Source: Rhynchopus sp. YZ270_cl-10
Taxonomy: Eukaryota; Euglenozoa; Diplonemea; Diplonemida; Diplonemidae
DNA length: 64,000 bases
Reading direction: 5' to 3'
NCBI GenBank assembly: GCA_964035575.1
Contig: OZ037896.1
Location: 248,001 to 312,000 of the forward strand
The position numbers were made by a program, and so were the translations under genes. How positions within the stretch are numbered: the first letter of the stretch is position 1; each line of letters starts with the position of its first letter. This document shows, piece after piece, positions 42,776 through 54,962 of the stretch. A model generated the notes under the pieces. The model saw only the letters and a list, made by a program, of their open reading frames with translations. It did not search any database and had not been told where the DNA came from.

Positions 42776-45335
42776 CTACTGCCCTGGCTGCCATGTGGAT
42801 ACTGCTGGGGTGTAGACCTCGGGGTTGGGTGTGTAGGGTGCGGCGGGCTGGTAGGAGGATGGGGTTGGGACGTAGTCGCGGTTGGCCAGGACGGGGGACG
42901 ACGCGGATGACGACGTTGCGACCACACTTGAGGATGATGAGGCCTGGGACACCACTGCGTCTGACACGACTGCTGACTCAGATGACAACGGTGGCCTAGA
43001 CAGCTCATGAGAGGCCAGCCCTGCCGCATGCTGGAGGACCTCCTCCCACTGCGCCTTCATCGTCTCCGCTGCCTTCAACACCACATCTGCCGTCTCCTGC
43101 GTCGCTTTGGTACGGTTTCTCTTCGCAACCCCAATCGCATCGTGCACCTTCCTCTTAAACACATCGAAGGTCCCCGCATACAGCTCCTGATCCGCGCTAA
43201 ACGCCGTCGCAATCGACACCGACAAAAAATGCTTCGGGTCAATATCGACCACATCGAGCCCTTCTGGCACCGCAGCGACCTCTGCACCCTTATCAACCCC
43301 CGTTGTGATGCGGGCAAACACAACATTACCATTCGAGGCCTTAAAAGGAGCAAGCTCCTCGTCGCTCATATCGTTGATAAGAAGAATGATGACCTTTGTG
43401 TCGGTGATGTCCACCTGGGAGGATTCCTTGAGGATTAGGTTTTTGGGGAGCAGCATGGGCCCGGTAATGTGCAGTTGACGGCTCGGGAAGTGTTCTGTGT
43501 TGGCGAACTTCGCGACGCTGGCGGCCATGAGTTGGCTCTGCTGGAAGACAGGAAGGCCGTCCAGCTCAACAGATGCGTTCTGCTCTTCCCCCAGAACGTC
43601 TGTTGCTGTAAGGGTGTAGGACAAAGAGAGGGCCGCCTGCATCGTGTATTCCATGCTTGAAAGCTTCATGGGGAGCAGTGGCGCGTTGATCATCTGTGGA
43701 GGGGAATGGTTGAAAAAAGAATGGTGGAGTTCTCGGGTGTCTACACTAATACAAATCAAGTTGTCAAAAAAAAAAAAAGAAGAAAGAATAAAAGGGGCAA
43801 AAGAGAGGTATACCGCGTTAATCACAGAGGTCTTCCCACTCCCGCTCTTCCCGGTCACCACGATCGTTGTGGGGGTAGGGCTGCTGATTCTGTAGAATAT
43901 TTTAAAATATGTCGTAAAAACACGTTATGCTTTCATTCGCAAAATCGATGAAAATAAAGTGTGATGACCAAGCCTTTGAATAGGACTGTAATATAAAGTG
44001 TTCTTCCCAAAAACAGACATTTTCCACACAAAAAAAACATGCCCCGTGTGTGACCAAAAGAGATGGCAGAGGATGAAGGGGCTCTATCAGAACCGAAGTG
44101 TGGTGAGAGGTACAGAAAGGAATGGGCCCGTTTCCTGAAGTGCACGCGCGTATCTCGGGGGGGACAAATGCCGCCAAAAGGAGGAACACTTTGCCACCTA
44201 CTTGGGGATGTTTCGCGAAAAGGGACACAAAGCAAGCACCTAGGTGCGCGCCAAGCATTGGAGATCCGCGGAAACAAGAACACAAAGCACGCATCTTCAC
44301 TTCTGAGCAAGTTGCAGTTTTTCTCAACTACGATAACCAAGCTGCGTAGTTCGCAGTGCCGCTTCAGCTGCCGGACGAGAACTGGAACTGGGCTGAAGTG
44401 TGTCCCTGTTGCAAGGGAAAAATTGCAGGAAATGGTGTCGCAGCAAAAGTTGCGATTGATGTACAAGGGCTCGTTGGATGGGCCTTTGGAGGGTACAGCG
44501 GGGGTGAACTGGAAGGTGGAACACAGGCAGCGGCGGGGTGCCCCGGCAAATACGCAGGCCCACCTGACACCCCTCCTTCTCATGCAGAATTGCGCGGAGC
44601 TGCGGAACCTATTCGATATTTCCAAGATTCCCTCCACCCAGGCAACAAACGGGGATCATTGGAAACACAGGGGTACCCCCTCGCCATAGGGTTTGGGTCT
44701 CACTTTCTATTCCCCCCCTACATCCCCTGTAGTCAAAAAAAAAGAAAAACTCCATTGACATACCCTGCCAGCATATCCTGAGCCTCTGACAGGTCCAACG
44801 TGGGTGCAGGAGGCCTTGCTTGCTCCACCACCTCCACCACCTCCTCCACCGCCTCGACCTGCGCCTCGACAGTCTCCTCAGCCACTTCCTCCTGTGCACC
44901 AGCCATGTCCATATCCACTGCCATTGGGTCGATGTGCACTGTGGGTGCTGCTTCCTCTGGCACTTCAACCTCTGCCCCTGCCACCTCAGGCTCAACAGGG
45001 TCCTCTGCAGGTGGCTGAGCAGGGTTGGTGTTGTCACCACGGTCACCCCTCCGCACAATACCATCAATCACAGAGTCAATGAACGCAGCGATCGGCGACC
45101 GTGAGCACTGCTGCGCCCGCTCCGTCGGCTGTGCCATGTGTACATCACCGTGCGCCTCCTTCTGCGCACCCTGCTGGAGAATCGCATCCACAAGATACCT
45201 ATCCGCAGTGTCATTGTCACACCCGTTTTTGTGGCGCTTCAGAAAGGTGTCGACGGTCTGCGTGATCTCCAGTGTCGTCAGGTTTGGTGCAAGGTCCAGG
45301 TATCTTGTGGTAAGCTCTTCACGTCTGGCGTCCAT
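42776..45335 (-). CDS. Dynamin-like P-loop NTPase (three exons, about 521 aa)
   Basis: Exons are 44764-45335, 43814-43889 and 42776-43693; introns are 874 and 120 bp with GTATGT and GTATAC donors. Joining gives LAG-ISSPTPTTIVVTGKSGSGKTSVINA-MINAPLLP, a Walker A site followed by NAxINAPLLP, as in dynamin/GBP-type large GTPases. The N-terminus (about 1-190) is acidic and helical, with an alternating V/E-rich segment (EEVAEETVEAQVEAVEEVVEVVE). The mid-region includes VIILLINDMSDEEL and VDIDPKHFLSVSIATAF. The tail is serine/proline-rich. No clear DxxG motif was identified, so nucleotide specificity is unsure. Intron 1 is enlarged by foreign-looking DNA. Confidence 0.65.
43722..43765 (-). repeat. 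Short dispersed repeat inside intron 2 of the dynamin-like gene
   Basis: Reverse copy of the GTGTAGACACCCGAGGATGA family, occupying about a third of the 120-bp intron. Confidence 0.5.
44063..44700 (+). pseudogene. Plus-strand coding-like fragment within intron 1
   Basis: About 640 bp with a composition unlike other introns is open in two plus frames. One frame is uninterrupted (44063-44689). The other reads more like a protein (SEQVAVFLNYDNQAA, then CPCCKGKIAGNGVAAKV) but has one stop (TAG, 44347-44349). A minus frame is also open, so the true frame is uncertain. It could be a relic of an inserted element. No family recognised. Confidence 0.3.
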
Positions 45336-47283
45336 TTTGTGCTTTTTTTTTGTGTTTTTGTTTTTTGTGTAGAATTCAATAAAGAGCTGTAAGGTGGCAG
45401 TAGGGGAAGTATGGGGTCTTCGAATGAAGACTAAAAACACTGAAGTGCGAAGTAGAAACGTAAAAAGAGAAAAAACGCTTCGTGAGAATACTGCGAGAGG
45501 AAGAAAATAATGGAGGAAAGGGAAAACAACGATCATTCAATACAAGAACCCGCCCCACTCTTTTCGCATTTTACCACCTCCACTCCACCTCGCCCTGAAT
45601 AAGAATCTTCCTCAGGGGTTTGGGCAAAATGTGTTACACACTTTCCTCATCAACAAAATAGACACGGTTCAAAAAGAGAGTACGTACGAGAACCTCCCCT
45701 AGGTATTTGAGCTATGTGTGTGAGGCTGTCGCTGATGCGCGTCGCCGCTTTCCCCCGCAGACGGTGGGTCAGCACTATCCCATGCGGTGGTGTGCGTGTC
45801 GTGAGGCGACTCCGCGCTGGGGGCGTCGCTGCGCAGCCTGGAAAAAAACCCTGCTCGGCAATGAAGAGTTGGTAACAAATATTGGTGGTTGGTGTTCCGG
45901 AGGGGGCCTATATTAACATGTCGTTGACATGTCCTTGACAGGTGTTTCCGGAACACCTGTCGGAACACCATTGGTGACAAATATTTTAAAAAAATGTGAA
46001 GAGGAAAAGGATAAAGCGAAAAAGCAGGGAGGCGGGGGGTATACGTCGTGTTTGTTTGTTTCCTCTTGAGTTGAGGGCTTTTGGTCATTTTTTTTTCACT
46101 CTAAGGGCACGAAAAGTGGGAGTGCCCTAATCTAAAAAAAGGTAGGGGTTGAAGTAAACACTGCTCCAATTCCAACAAATATATCAAACAAAAAATAGCG
46201 TCAAAATATGGGTCGATTTCAAAACCCCCCCCCCCCCCCCCAAAAGTTCTTTTTTGTCTTTTTCATGATATAGGCAGTTTTTTTGCAGTCTGAGGTCCGG
46301 AACCGCCCCAAAAACGATTTTCTGGGAGGTTTTGGGAGGTTTTGGGGCGAAATGGACCTTTTTTGACCATTTTTATGGTATTTTTAGGCTGTTTTTGGCC
46401 CTTCTTCTTACACAGCCTATTGGGGGTCAAAATAGCTATTTTTGACCAAAAAACATCAAATAAGCACCAAGAAAAGTGCCAAATGTGCCCAAAACAGGTC
46501 GGATTGGGCTCACAGCCCATTTTTGGGATATATTTGGGCCAACGGAGGCCTCCTGGCGTCAAATAAATTGTGTTTTTTGGTCAAAAATAGCTATTTTGAC
46601 CCCCAATAGGCTGTGTAAGAAGAAGGGCCAAAAACAGCCTAAAAATACCATAAAAATGGTCAAAAAAGGTCCATTTCGCCCCAAAACCTCCCAAAACCTC
46701 CCAGAAAATCGTTTTTGGGGCGGTTCCGGACCTCAGACTGCAAAAAAACTGCCTATATCATGAAAAAGACAAAAAAGAACTTTTGGGGGGGGGGGGTTTT
46801 GAAATCGACCCATATGAAAAAGGTGGCAATCGCGTTTTATGGGTTCGCATCGCTTACTTTCTGCTGTTGTAAAAAAAAAAAGTTATCTAAGAGGGAGGGA
46901 GGGAGGGTCAGCAAATGATTCTGGATTGTTTTTTGGTTCTAAAAAGAAAAGAGCAGCTGAAAACGTGCTAAAAACGCATCTCAGTCGAGCTCATGCAAAG
47001 GGTGGGAAGGCATGCAAAAGGAATGGTAGTTGCCAGTGCTAACGCCTCTGTGGATGATAGGGCACCGGACAAAACAAAAGAAATGTGTTCAAAAAAAATG
47101 GAATAAAATGGGATGTGGCATTTGTTCCTGATTTGTTTTGTCTGACACACACGAACCAAGGTTGTCCTCAAAAAGGAAAGTTTTTTTTTTTGCAAGATGA
47201 TCAACATCGCAGTGTGCCACCGTTTGAAAAAAGAAATCAACAAAAAAAAACAAAAAAGCAAAAAAATAAGAAGAACGGCATAT
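45336..47283. other. Intergenic with long inverted repeat; no gene seen
   Basis: It holds the hairpin at 46206-46815, a small inverted repeat around GGTGTTCCGG (45888-45975), and a segment with GTGCTRAAACGCATCTCAG at 46967-47000 that recurs at 59748-59781. Confidence 0.5.
46206..46815. repeat. Long near-perfect inverted repeat (arms about 250 bp)
   Basis: The left arm from ATATGGGTCGATTTC through a C-run, GCAGTCTGAGGTCCGGAACC and AGCTATTTTTGACCAAAAAA is repeated as its complement up to 46815. The loop is about 110 bp. Each arm carries the same open frame, which explains two matching spurious proteins on opposite strands. It would fold into a long hairpin if transcribed. Probably a foldback element. 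Confidence 0.9.
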
Positions 47284-50200
47284 CTACAGCAAATCCTTTC
47301 TGGAGAACAGACTTCCGACAAACTGATGCATCGCGTGCTCTCCTTTGTCAAGCGAATCTGCCAAGGTGTGCAGCAACTCACGGTCGTCGGGGTGCAATGA
47401 GTGCAGCTGTGTGGATATGTGATTGGTAATATACATGACGTCAATCTTGTCCCCCCACTGCTTTTCTTTTTTGGGGTTTTATGAAGTTTTAACTCACTAT
47501 TTACCACAGCATTTTCCCTATTATTTGACAAAAAAAAAACATCACAAATGACCAACATACCCCTGCCGCAACCTGCGCCCTCAACCTCGTAGCAGCTTGG
47601 TCCGGATCCACCCACGGTGCGGTGTGGTTGTTCCCTCCTTCGTCCTCTTCGCGCCGTGCCATACTGAGCATGCCTTCGTCCGAAGAGGACTCATCATCTT
47701 CGCGCGTATCCCCCGATGTGTCCCCCGACGAGGAGTCGCCACCATCACCACGGCGCTCTGCCCTGCGTGCCGCACGCCGTTCCCCTGGACTCATTCGGGT
47801 GGGCGCGGGGGAGGCTCCGGCTCCGTCACCACGTACAATGTCGACACCATCTTCTACACGTGGCATTACTTCATTTGACAGACACTCTGCTGCGTCCACC
47901 TGCGCCTCCACCACTTCGGGCCTCAAAGCGTATGGATCGAACCCAGGGTAGCCTTCGTAGACCAACGCCTCTGCCGTCTGCCGTGTGATCTCGGAGATGC
48001 GCATAAAGCCGAAGTTGCGTTCTCGTGTGCAGATGCGGAGGACCACGTCCTTTCTGTTGCGGGGCAGCCGTTCCTCTTCTCGGGTGAACTGCTGGAGGAG
48101 GATCGTGTAGGTGCAGCCGCTCCGGAAGTGGAAGGGTGCCGTATGGTGGCTCCTCCCCCTCACAAAGCGTGGGTTGCTTTCGACCACAGTTTCCCACCGC
48201 CCGTTCGCGACCCTCTCGATCACCTCAATGCGCAGCGCAGCGTAGTTCGCGATCCTCGCCGCGCCCTGTTCATGGGCGTGCAGGACACTCAAATCAAGGG
48301 TGCTCATCCCAACCCTCCCTGTCGGCTGGACACATGATATTATTGCTTCAGTGTCCTTCATTACCTCAAAGGTAAAAGCGTGTGTAGGTCTGGCCTCATG
48401 AAACCCGGTGCGGAACCTAAGGTCCCACCAGCCTTGTGTCGCGTAGAGCATTCCTAACCCGGTGGCGAAGGCTGAGACTTCGTCTTGGGTAGCCCAGATG
48501 TGGGTTCGTTCCGTGGGGTCAGCGGTGGGGTCAGCAGGGTCTGCCGTGGGGTCTGTTGTGGAGTTTTGCTCATCTCCGTCTTGTTTTTCTTCCTGCGGTG
48601 GTGTCCCGCCAAGAAGACGGATTTCTTCGTCAATAAGGGCGAGCTCTGTTTTGCGTCTCCTACCTTTGCCTTCTGCGACAGATTCACGCAGGGTTTGCCA
48701 GCGTTCCAAAGCTCCTCCTCCTCCGCCTCCTCCACCACCACCACCACCACCGCCACCCGGTTCAGAAATTTCGTCAAAATCGTTGGGGTCTTTTGGCTTC
48801 TTGGTTTCCTTGCTTTCTTGGCGTTCTGCATATTCACCGGCATAGATGTTCGGATCCCCCCAGGGGTTGTGCAGACGCAGCAAATGGAGCTGCTCGGAGT
48901 TGACTCGGGTCGACACAGCGCCGGTCACGCGGTAGAGACGTCCTGGGGGGAGACCGTTCGCTGTGTGGGTGGCTTCGTCGGTGTCGGGGGAGACGATGTC
49001 GACACTTTGCGCTCGGAGGAAGACGAGGTGCCCCGCATCCAACCCGTTTGCCACCTGGTGGAAGATGTAGGGGTCACCTAGGGGCAACGTTCTGCAGGGC
49101 GACCCGGTCACATCTTCGAGAACATGGTTTGCGTATCCATGCGTCATGTGTGCATAACACCCCTGCGCCTTTGCGTAGGCCTTCTCCAGATAGCTCGCCC
49201 ACAGCTCATATCGGAGATTCGCCGCTGTTGAAGGGGGGCCAGGTTCGGTTGGTTCATTGGGTTCGGGTTGTTGTTGTGTTGGGTCTGTTTCGGTATCTTC
49301 TTCTGTTTCCTTCGGAGGTGGTGGTGCTGCAGAAGCTTCCGCTGGATCCACAGAATATGTCCCAAACGCAATCTTCGGCACCTCACTGTTACATACTGGA
49401 AGATAACTGTCCACAACGTGCCAATACCACCACCCATCACAGCACAGCAGCACCCGGATTATCCCATAATTTCTCTCCCCTTGCAGCTCTGCAGCGGACA
49501 ACGGGGCGGCGAAGAGACGCTGTACTGAGGGTGATCCAAAAGGGTTTGGCACTCCAGGGGTGCCGTCAAGGAGAAGCCCAATGGAATCCGTGAAATAAGC
49601 GTTTCCTAGGGCCCCCATTTTGAGGTGTTTCGCTTGGATTGGGTTGTACCCGAATGTGAAGGTGAAATTTCTGAGAAAATCGGTGGGGCGCATCCAAGAG
49701 ACGGGGTGTGGGTCTTCGACGGAGAAGAGGGTGGAGTTGCGTTCCGTTTCTAATGGCGCGTGAGATACGGAGGAGTCTGTTGGGGGGAAAAATAGGTCGA
49801 CAAACATCGCAATCTGCGCATGACAGAGCCGCGCAATGCTCTCTGAGGTGTCCAGACTGAGAATGCCATGGTCAGCCGCATAAGAATTGAACGCCAAAAT
49901 CGACCCATGCTGTTCATGCTCTGCACGCTGTGCGTCATCATGCGCCTTTCGTGCGCTAAACTCTCTTACAATCCCTTTCACCACATCCATCTGCTGGAGC
50001 ACCCCTGGATTTCTTTTCGCCCGCAATTTATTCAAATAATTTTCATCATTAACGGGCCCCCAATTATACGATACTGAGTAGACTCCATCCCATGAAGAAC
50101 GAAGCTTCACAATTTCTAGCAATTCTCCCGGAAAAAGCCGGGCGGAAAAAGACTTTGGTGCGTTATGACTCCACAGAATTCGTTGCGATGCGGGGCGTCC

Positions 50201-51334
50201 GTCTGTTGCCGCAATCTTCAAAGCGATATCAATTTGAAGACATTCTGTCGCATTATGAAGATAGATCTGTTCCCCCGATGACACCAACGCAACCATTTTG
50301 TCAGACGCAAGATCGACCGTTGTTCCAGACCCCCCACCTTCTATGGGCTGTGGTGCGTCCAGACGACCCCCATAAAATTCATCCCCAGGGGTTCGCGGTA
50401 TGTTGTAATGGGGATCTTCGAGGTCATCCTGGCTGTGTGTGATATTTGTGCCTAATGGAGCTGCCGTATCGCATCTTGGAACAAATAGTGGTCGATCCTC
50501 CTCTACCGTCATATGCACCCAATCCGCAACCCCAACCTGTTCTAGTTGTCTTTTTAAGAGGTATACCTCCTTTTGGGTGTTGGTTAGTTCGTCTTCTTTG
50601 CGTTTTAGGGTCGCGGATTTTAGTTTAAGCGACCCAACTAATTGGTTCAGCTGCGTATCCTTCTCCTGAAGCATCTGTGAATGGGAATAAAATCGTGGAT
50701 CATTCTCCGGACGCTCCCTCCTCCCTCCAGCACCCCTTACCGCCGCGAGGTTGCGTACTGAAGTAAGACAGGCTAAAGGAAGGTTCAACACATCTGACCG
50801 AAAATCGACCACCCCAACCCCCTGACTCGCAGACACCAAGGTTCCAACCCCTTGCCCACCACTGTAATATGAGGCACGATGCGGGGTTTGCATTCCCACT
50901 GCACGGCAGCACCGTTCTACAGTATCAAAGTCAAGCAGTACCACATCATCCCCCTTTGCCACACTCTCATTCACAACAGCCCTCGCGCGGATCGGAGAAA
51001 CGGTGCGTTCATTTTGCGGCAATGTGGGAGAGATTGTCCTGGTCTGTGGAGGAGGGCGATACGAGAGAGAATCGTACACAGACGGCATGCCACTGCGCGG
51101 TGTGCTTGCTGTGGAGTACATCGACCCACGTCTTTCCCCCAGGCCATCAAGCATGCGTAAAGACCGTTCTGCGTTCCCTGCAGCAACGTCCAACGCACCT
51201 TTCAACGTAGCGGCAGGATGTTCCCCAGAAATCGGATCATAAAAGGACGATGCAGCAGCAGACAACCGCCTCGGCGAACTCCTTCCAGAAGGCGGCCCTT
51301 CCAAGGGTTGATGTTCAAAACGGTAGTGACTCAT
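47284..51334 (-). CDS. Calpain-like protein lacking the catalytic cysteine (two exons, 1,315 aa)
   Basis: Exon 1 is 47561-51334 and exon 2 is 47284-47457. The 103-bp intron has donor GTATGT and acceptor GCAG, joining AQVAAG to WGDKIDVMYI. Residues 1-210 are disordered; about 235-285 is a coiled segment (MLQEKDTQLNQLVGSLKLK). The calpain protease core starts near WMRPTDFL, with GALGNAYFTDSI where active calpains have GxC(W/Y)F, so cysteine is replaced by alanine. A histidine (AGHLVFLRAQ) and asparagine (LRLHNPWGD) of the triad remain. Glycine-rich and acidic inserts follow, then a calpain-type beta-sandwich (GMSTLDLSVL, CTYTILLQQF). Inactive calpain-like proteins are common in kinetoplastids, often at the cytoskeleton or membrane. 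The tail is highly charged. Confidence 0.82.
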
Positions 51335-51487
51335 TTTGGGTTGGGAGGGGAGGGAGGAAGAGGGATGGAGCGAGGAGGGAACGGATAAATTAGAGGGTGA
51401 GAAGAAGTGGGAATGCCCACATCTGCAGAAAAAAAAAGGGGAACTCTGGAGGGGGGTTGTGGGGTGCTGTGTGGGAGGTGGGAGAGA

Positions 51488-52650
51488 GAGATATAGAGGG
51501 TGTGTATTTTGATTTGAGAGATGGGATGTAGTTAAGGGAAAGGTTGTCCCAAAAAGCTCTGAGGGTGTGTCGGTACGCTGTATGGTACGACAGCATACCG
51601 ACAGCAGAGAATGGGGAAGAAAAATGTGCTGCTTCCGTTAGTTTGGTACAGTCTGCCGGGGGGGAAGTACGAAAAAAGGAAAGAGGTGGATCGACACTCT
51701 GCGACTTCTCAACTTTCCTGTCAGGAAAGAAAAATAATAAACAGCGATGCTGGTAAGAGCAACTAAGGTCTCATACTGGAAACAAAATCACCACGTGGGC
51801 CAAGGGTATGAGCACGTAAAGTATGTGGAGATGCACAAGAAAACACGAAAGACTGAGTTGGCAGAGTAACGAGCAGGACGTGGAGAAAATGGGGAGTCGG
51901 CTTCAGTTTTGACAACGCAACGAAAGGAAGAAAAATAATATGCAGGGTGCTCAGGGCGCTGGTATGGTGGAAATCAAATCACTGCACCGTGGTGCAAGGA
52001 GGCGCCGCACTCCAGCTGTCATCCGTGAAGTCGCACATAACCACATAACCACATAACCACCTGGAGTCGACCGCAGAAATGGATCCAGGGGCGCTGAAGA
52101 AGCACCCTGTACCAGCACATTGTGTGCAGGAAGGTGGTGTCGAAGCAGAATGTCGAGACAACTTGTAGTGCTTCCCAGCCACGTGGCTCTGACCAACGTT
52201 TGGCCACAAAGAGGACCGCCGCACTTCCTAGAGTCTCCTCTCGTGCTGGGTGGGAGATAGAGGGTGTGTATTTTGAGTAGAGACAGGGTGTAGTTAAGGG
52301 AAAGGTGATCCCAAAAAGCTGTGAGGGTGCGTCGTTACGATGTATGGGCCGATAGCAGAGAATAACGGGGAGAAATGTGCTGTTTCCGTTGGTTTGGTAC
52401 AGTATGGGAGGAGAAGTACGAAAAAGGAAAAAGGTGGATCGACACTCTGCGACTTCTCGACTTTCCTTGTAAGGAAAGAAAAATAATAAACAGCGGTGCT
52501 GATGCTGGTGGCAGCAAAGATAACCTGGTTAAGGACAAACTACCACACGGGGGGATCAAGGTTGAGAGCTGTGTCAGAAAGCACGAAAGGCTGAGTTGGC
52601 GGAGTACGAGCAGGAAAATGGGTAGCTGCGGTTTCAGTTCTGACAAAGCA
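51488..52650 (+). repeat. Direct duplication, two units of about 400 bp
   Basis: 51488-51930 and 52254-52650 share GATAGAGGGTGTGTATTTTG, GGTGGATCGACACTCTGCGA, GGAAAGAAAAATAATAAACA and GCTGAGTTGGC.GAG at roughly 85 percent identity by eye. Between them is unrelated DNA with a triple ACATAACCACAT. Neither unit has a convincing gene; it could be a non-coding RNA or a decayed gene pair. Confidence 0.6.
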
Positions 52651-53590
52651 ACGGGAAAGCATGCATGACGGTGAAGTAAACGAGTTGATTTGTGGTTTTA
52701 TTTCCAGAACGCAGCTCAGTCAGGTAGAAATGACGGCGTAACCAGGTTGTCGAACATCCTACAGAGCAAAATGGTAATGGGTGGGGCAGGTTGGTGTTGT
52801 GCTGAAACAAAACATAAGGACAACACATAACAGAACAGAATTCGGGGGAAGGGGGGAATGTATGAAAAAAAGGTGTGTGGAATAAGTGGAAATTGCAGCT
52901 GCGTGCGCAAGGCCACATTTTTTCTTCTTTGTATCCCCTCACATCCCCTGCTCCCTTGTTTTGTTGGTATCTACAACGTTATGACCATTTGCCGGGATCC
53001 GTACAAAGAAAAAGGCAATTATAAATTCGTGAAATTTGGCAAAAAATAAAATAAAACTGAAAAAAAGCGCCTCAATTGACACATTTTCACCTCTAATAAG
53101 AACGTTTCTAACAAAAGGGTCCATCACATCTCCAATCTGTGGCTGGACGTTACACATTGCCTACGGAGGGCCCTTTCATGACACTGCCCCCTTCCTAAAA
53201 CTCTACTCTATGAAGGTCTACCCAAGAGGGAAAAAGGTGTTGAGACGGCCACCCCTGGAAAACGAAGGGTGGGTCACATTCGTGTTTCGTGTGGAGGTTC
53301 CCACTAGATCCCTTTTGAATCAAAACACCATAATGGTGTAACTTCCTCTTATTGACGTACACCTACACCACCTACCACCCCATTTCACTCTGATTGTTGC
53401 CCTGGTTTACACCAAGGCCGCAAACAGGACAGTAGACTAACACGGACAACACATCAACACAGAAGTTGAAGGTGCCTTTGGTCCACCTCAAAGAGTGCCC
53501 AGCACCTCCCAAGAGTAACAGATAAAGCAAGATTTGCTAAAGAACATAAGGGAATCTTCTGTTCTGCCAAACAGGGGTGGAGGTGCGTCT
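52651..53590. other. Intergenic, no supported gene
   Basis: One plus-strand frame (53036-53341) has an ordinary amino-acid mix (ICGWTLHIAYGGPFHDTAP) but no family match and no splice context. Left uncalled. Confidence 0.4.
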
Positions 53591-53593
53591 ACT

Positions 53594-54962
53594 GACCCGG
53601 TTTCAAAACCGGGTCAAAAAAAAAAAATGGGATTTTGGCGAAAAACCCGGTTTGGCAGGGCGTTCGCCCCGGGGCGAAAAATATTTTTTTTCGTTAAAAA
53701 AATCTTTTCCTGAAAAAATGACATTTTATTTCGCCCCAGGGCTTCGCCCCACCGGGGCGAAACCCTGTATAAATAAATAAATAAATAAAAAAAAGGGGGG
53801 AAAAAAAAAAAAAAAAAAAGAGAGAGAGAGATTTCTCCCCACCACCCTGTCGACCCCCCCGGAGGGGGGGTCGCAGAGGGGGTGTCCACTGTACTCAAAA
53901 TCATCCGCAAACCCGCCTGCCGTGAAAGGAAGTTTCCCCAGCACTCCTGCTCGCTCCTCAATCCTGCAGTCTGCTGAAGGTGTCCAGTACCCCCTGGTAT
54001 AGAAGGTGTCACTACTCGTGTCAACTCTACCTTCAACGGCAGAGAGACGTTTTAGTTTATTGAAAATAGTCAAAATAAGGATGAAGTCTCATATGACAGA
54101 TGCCTCTCTCTTGTACATCTGTTTGATTAAACAGCACAAAGAGACCCTCAGTGAGGGGGGATTGATGAAATTCTCCATCGTTTTGCTGGTTTTAGTATCA
54201 GGAAAGTTCAGCTGTAATAGCACTTGTGCTGGGGAAGGGATCACGCGCAAATCGCAAAATTTTTTTGACCACTCAGTACCAGGGATTCACCCCCACGAAC
54301 TAGCTTCTCTCCGGCGGGAAATTTTTTTTGACCTATTTTAAGCACTAGTAAAAAACCAAAAATTTCGGGTTTTTTGGCATTTCGCCACGATCAGGAAAAA
54401 ACGATGGCGATAGCGAACGCCCTGCGGTTTGGAAAAAAAAAAAAAAATGGGATTTGGAATTTTGGGAGAAAATCGATTTTTTTTGGTACCTCACACGAGC
54501 CTCTGAGAGTGACCAGAAATGGCCTCATGAACAAAGTGACCCCGTCACAGCCAGAACGCGACTCAATTAGTCAAACGCCGAAGCAAAAGGAAGCATGCAG
54601 CATGGCGAAATAATAAAAGTAGCGTACCGTGCGCCTGCGGCGCAAGCTTGCAACCCACCCCAAAATGTACAATTTTAAGCGCATTTTTTTTTTTTTGAAA
54701 TGTTGCGTACCGTGGCTTCGCCAGGAACCTTTGGGGCCATGACCGCCGAGAAATCCACTTTTGCCGAGTGCGTGAAGTTCGGTGTGCTGCACAAAGGGGG
54801 AACATGGACCCTACTCCCCTTCATCAAGGCACAAACGCTGTTGCGCAAGTTCCCCGCCAAAGAAGTGTAATAACCAGGTCGCACGTGCAGTGTCATTTTC
54901 GCGCGCAGCGCGAAAATTTTTTTTTTGACCCCAAAAAGCTCAGACCGGGTCAAACCGGGTCT
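53594..54962. mobile_element. Non-autonomous element with GACCCGGTTT termini (copy 2 of dispersed repeat)
   Basis: The left end GACCCGGTTTCAAAACCGGGTC and the right end doubled ACCGGGTC are inverted. The inner 54460-54960 block matches 23735-24245. Contains GC hairpins with T-runs at 53660-53696 and 54896-54926. No intact gene; exact ends and target duplication not fixed. Confidence 0.5.

Noticed and set aside
45888-45975. A fourth TGGTG-type element around GGTGTTCCGG
   Set aside because: Its ends are only partly inverted and the 5-bp flank (TTGGT) overlaps the terminus, so the boundaries are ambiguous.
46263-46763. Two matching proteins of 95-99 residues on opposite strands
   Set aside because: They are the same open frame seen in each arm of a long inverted repeat.
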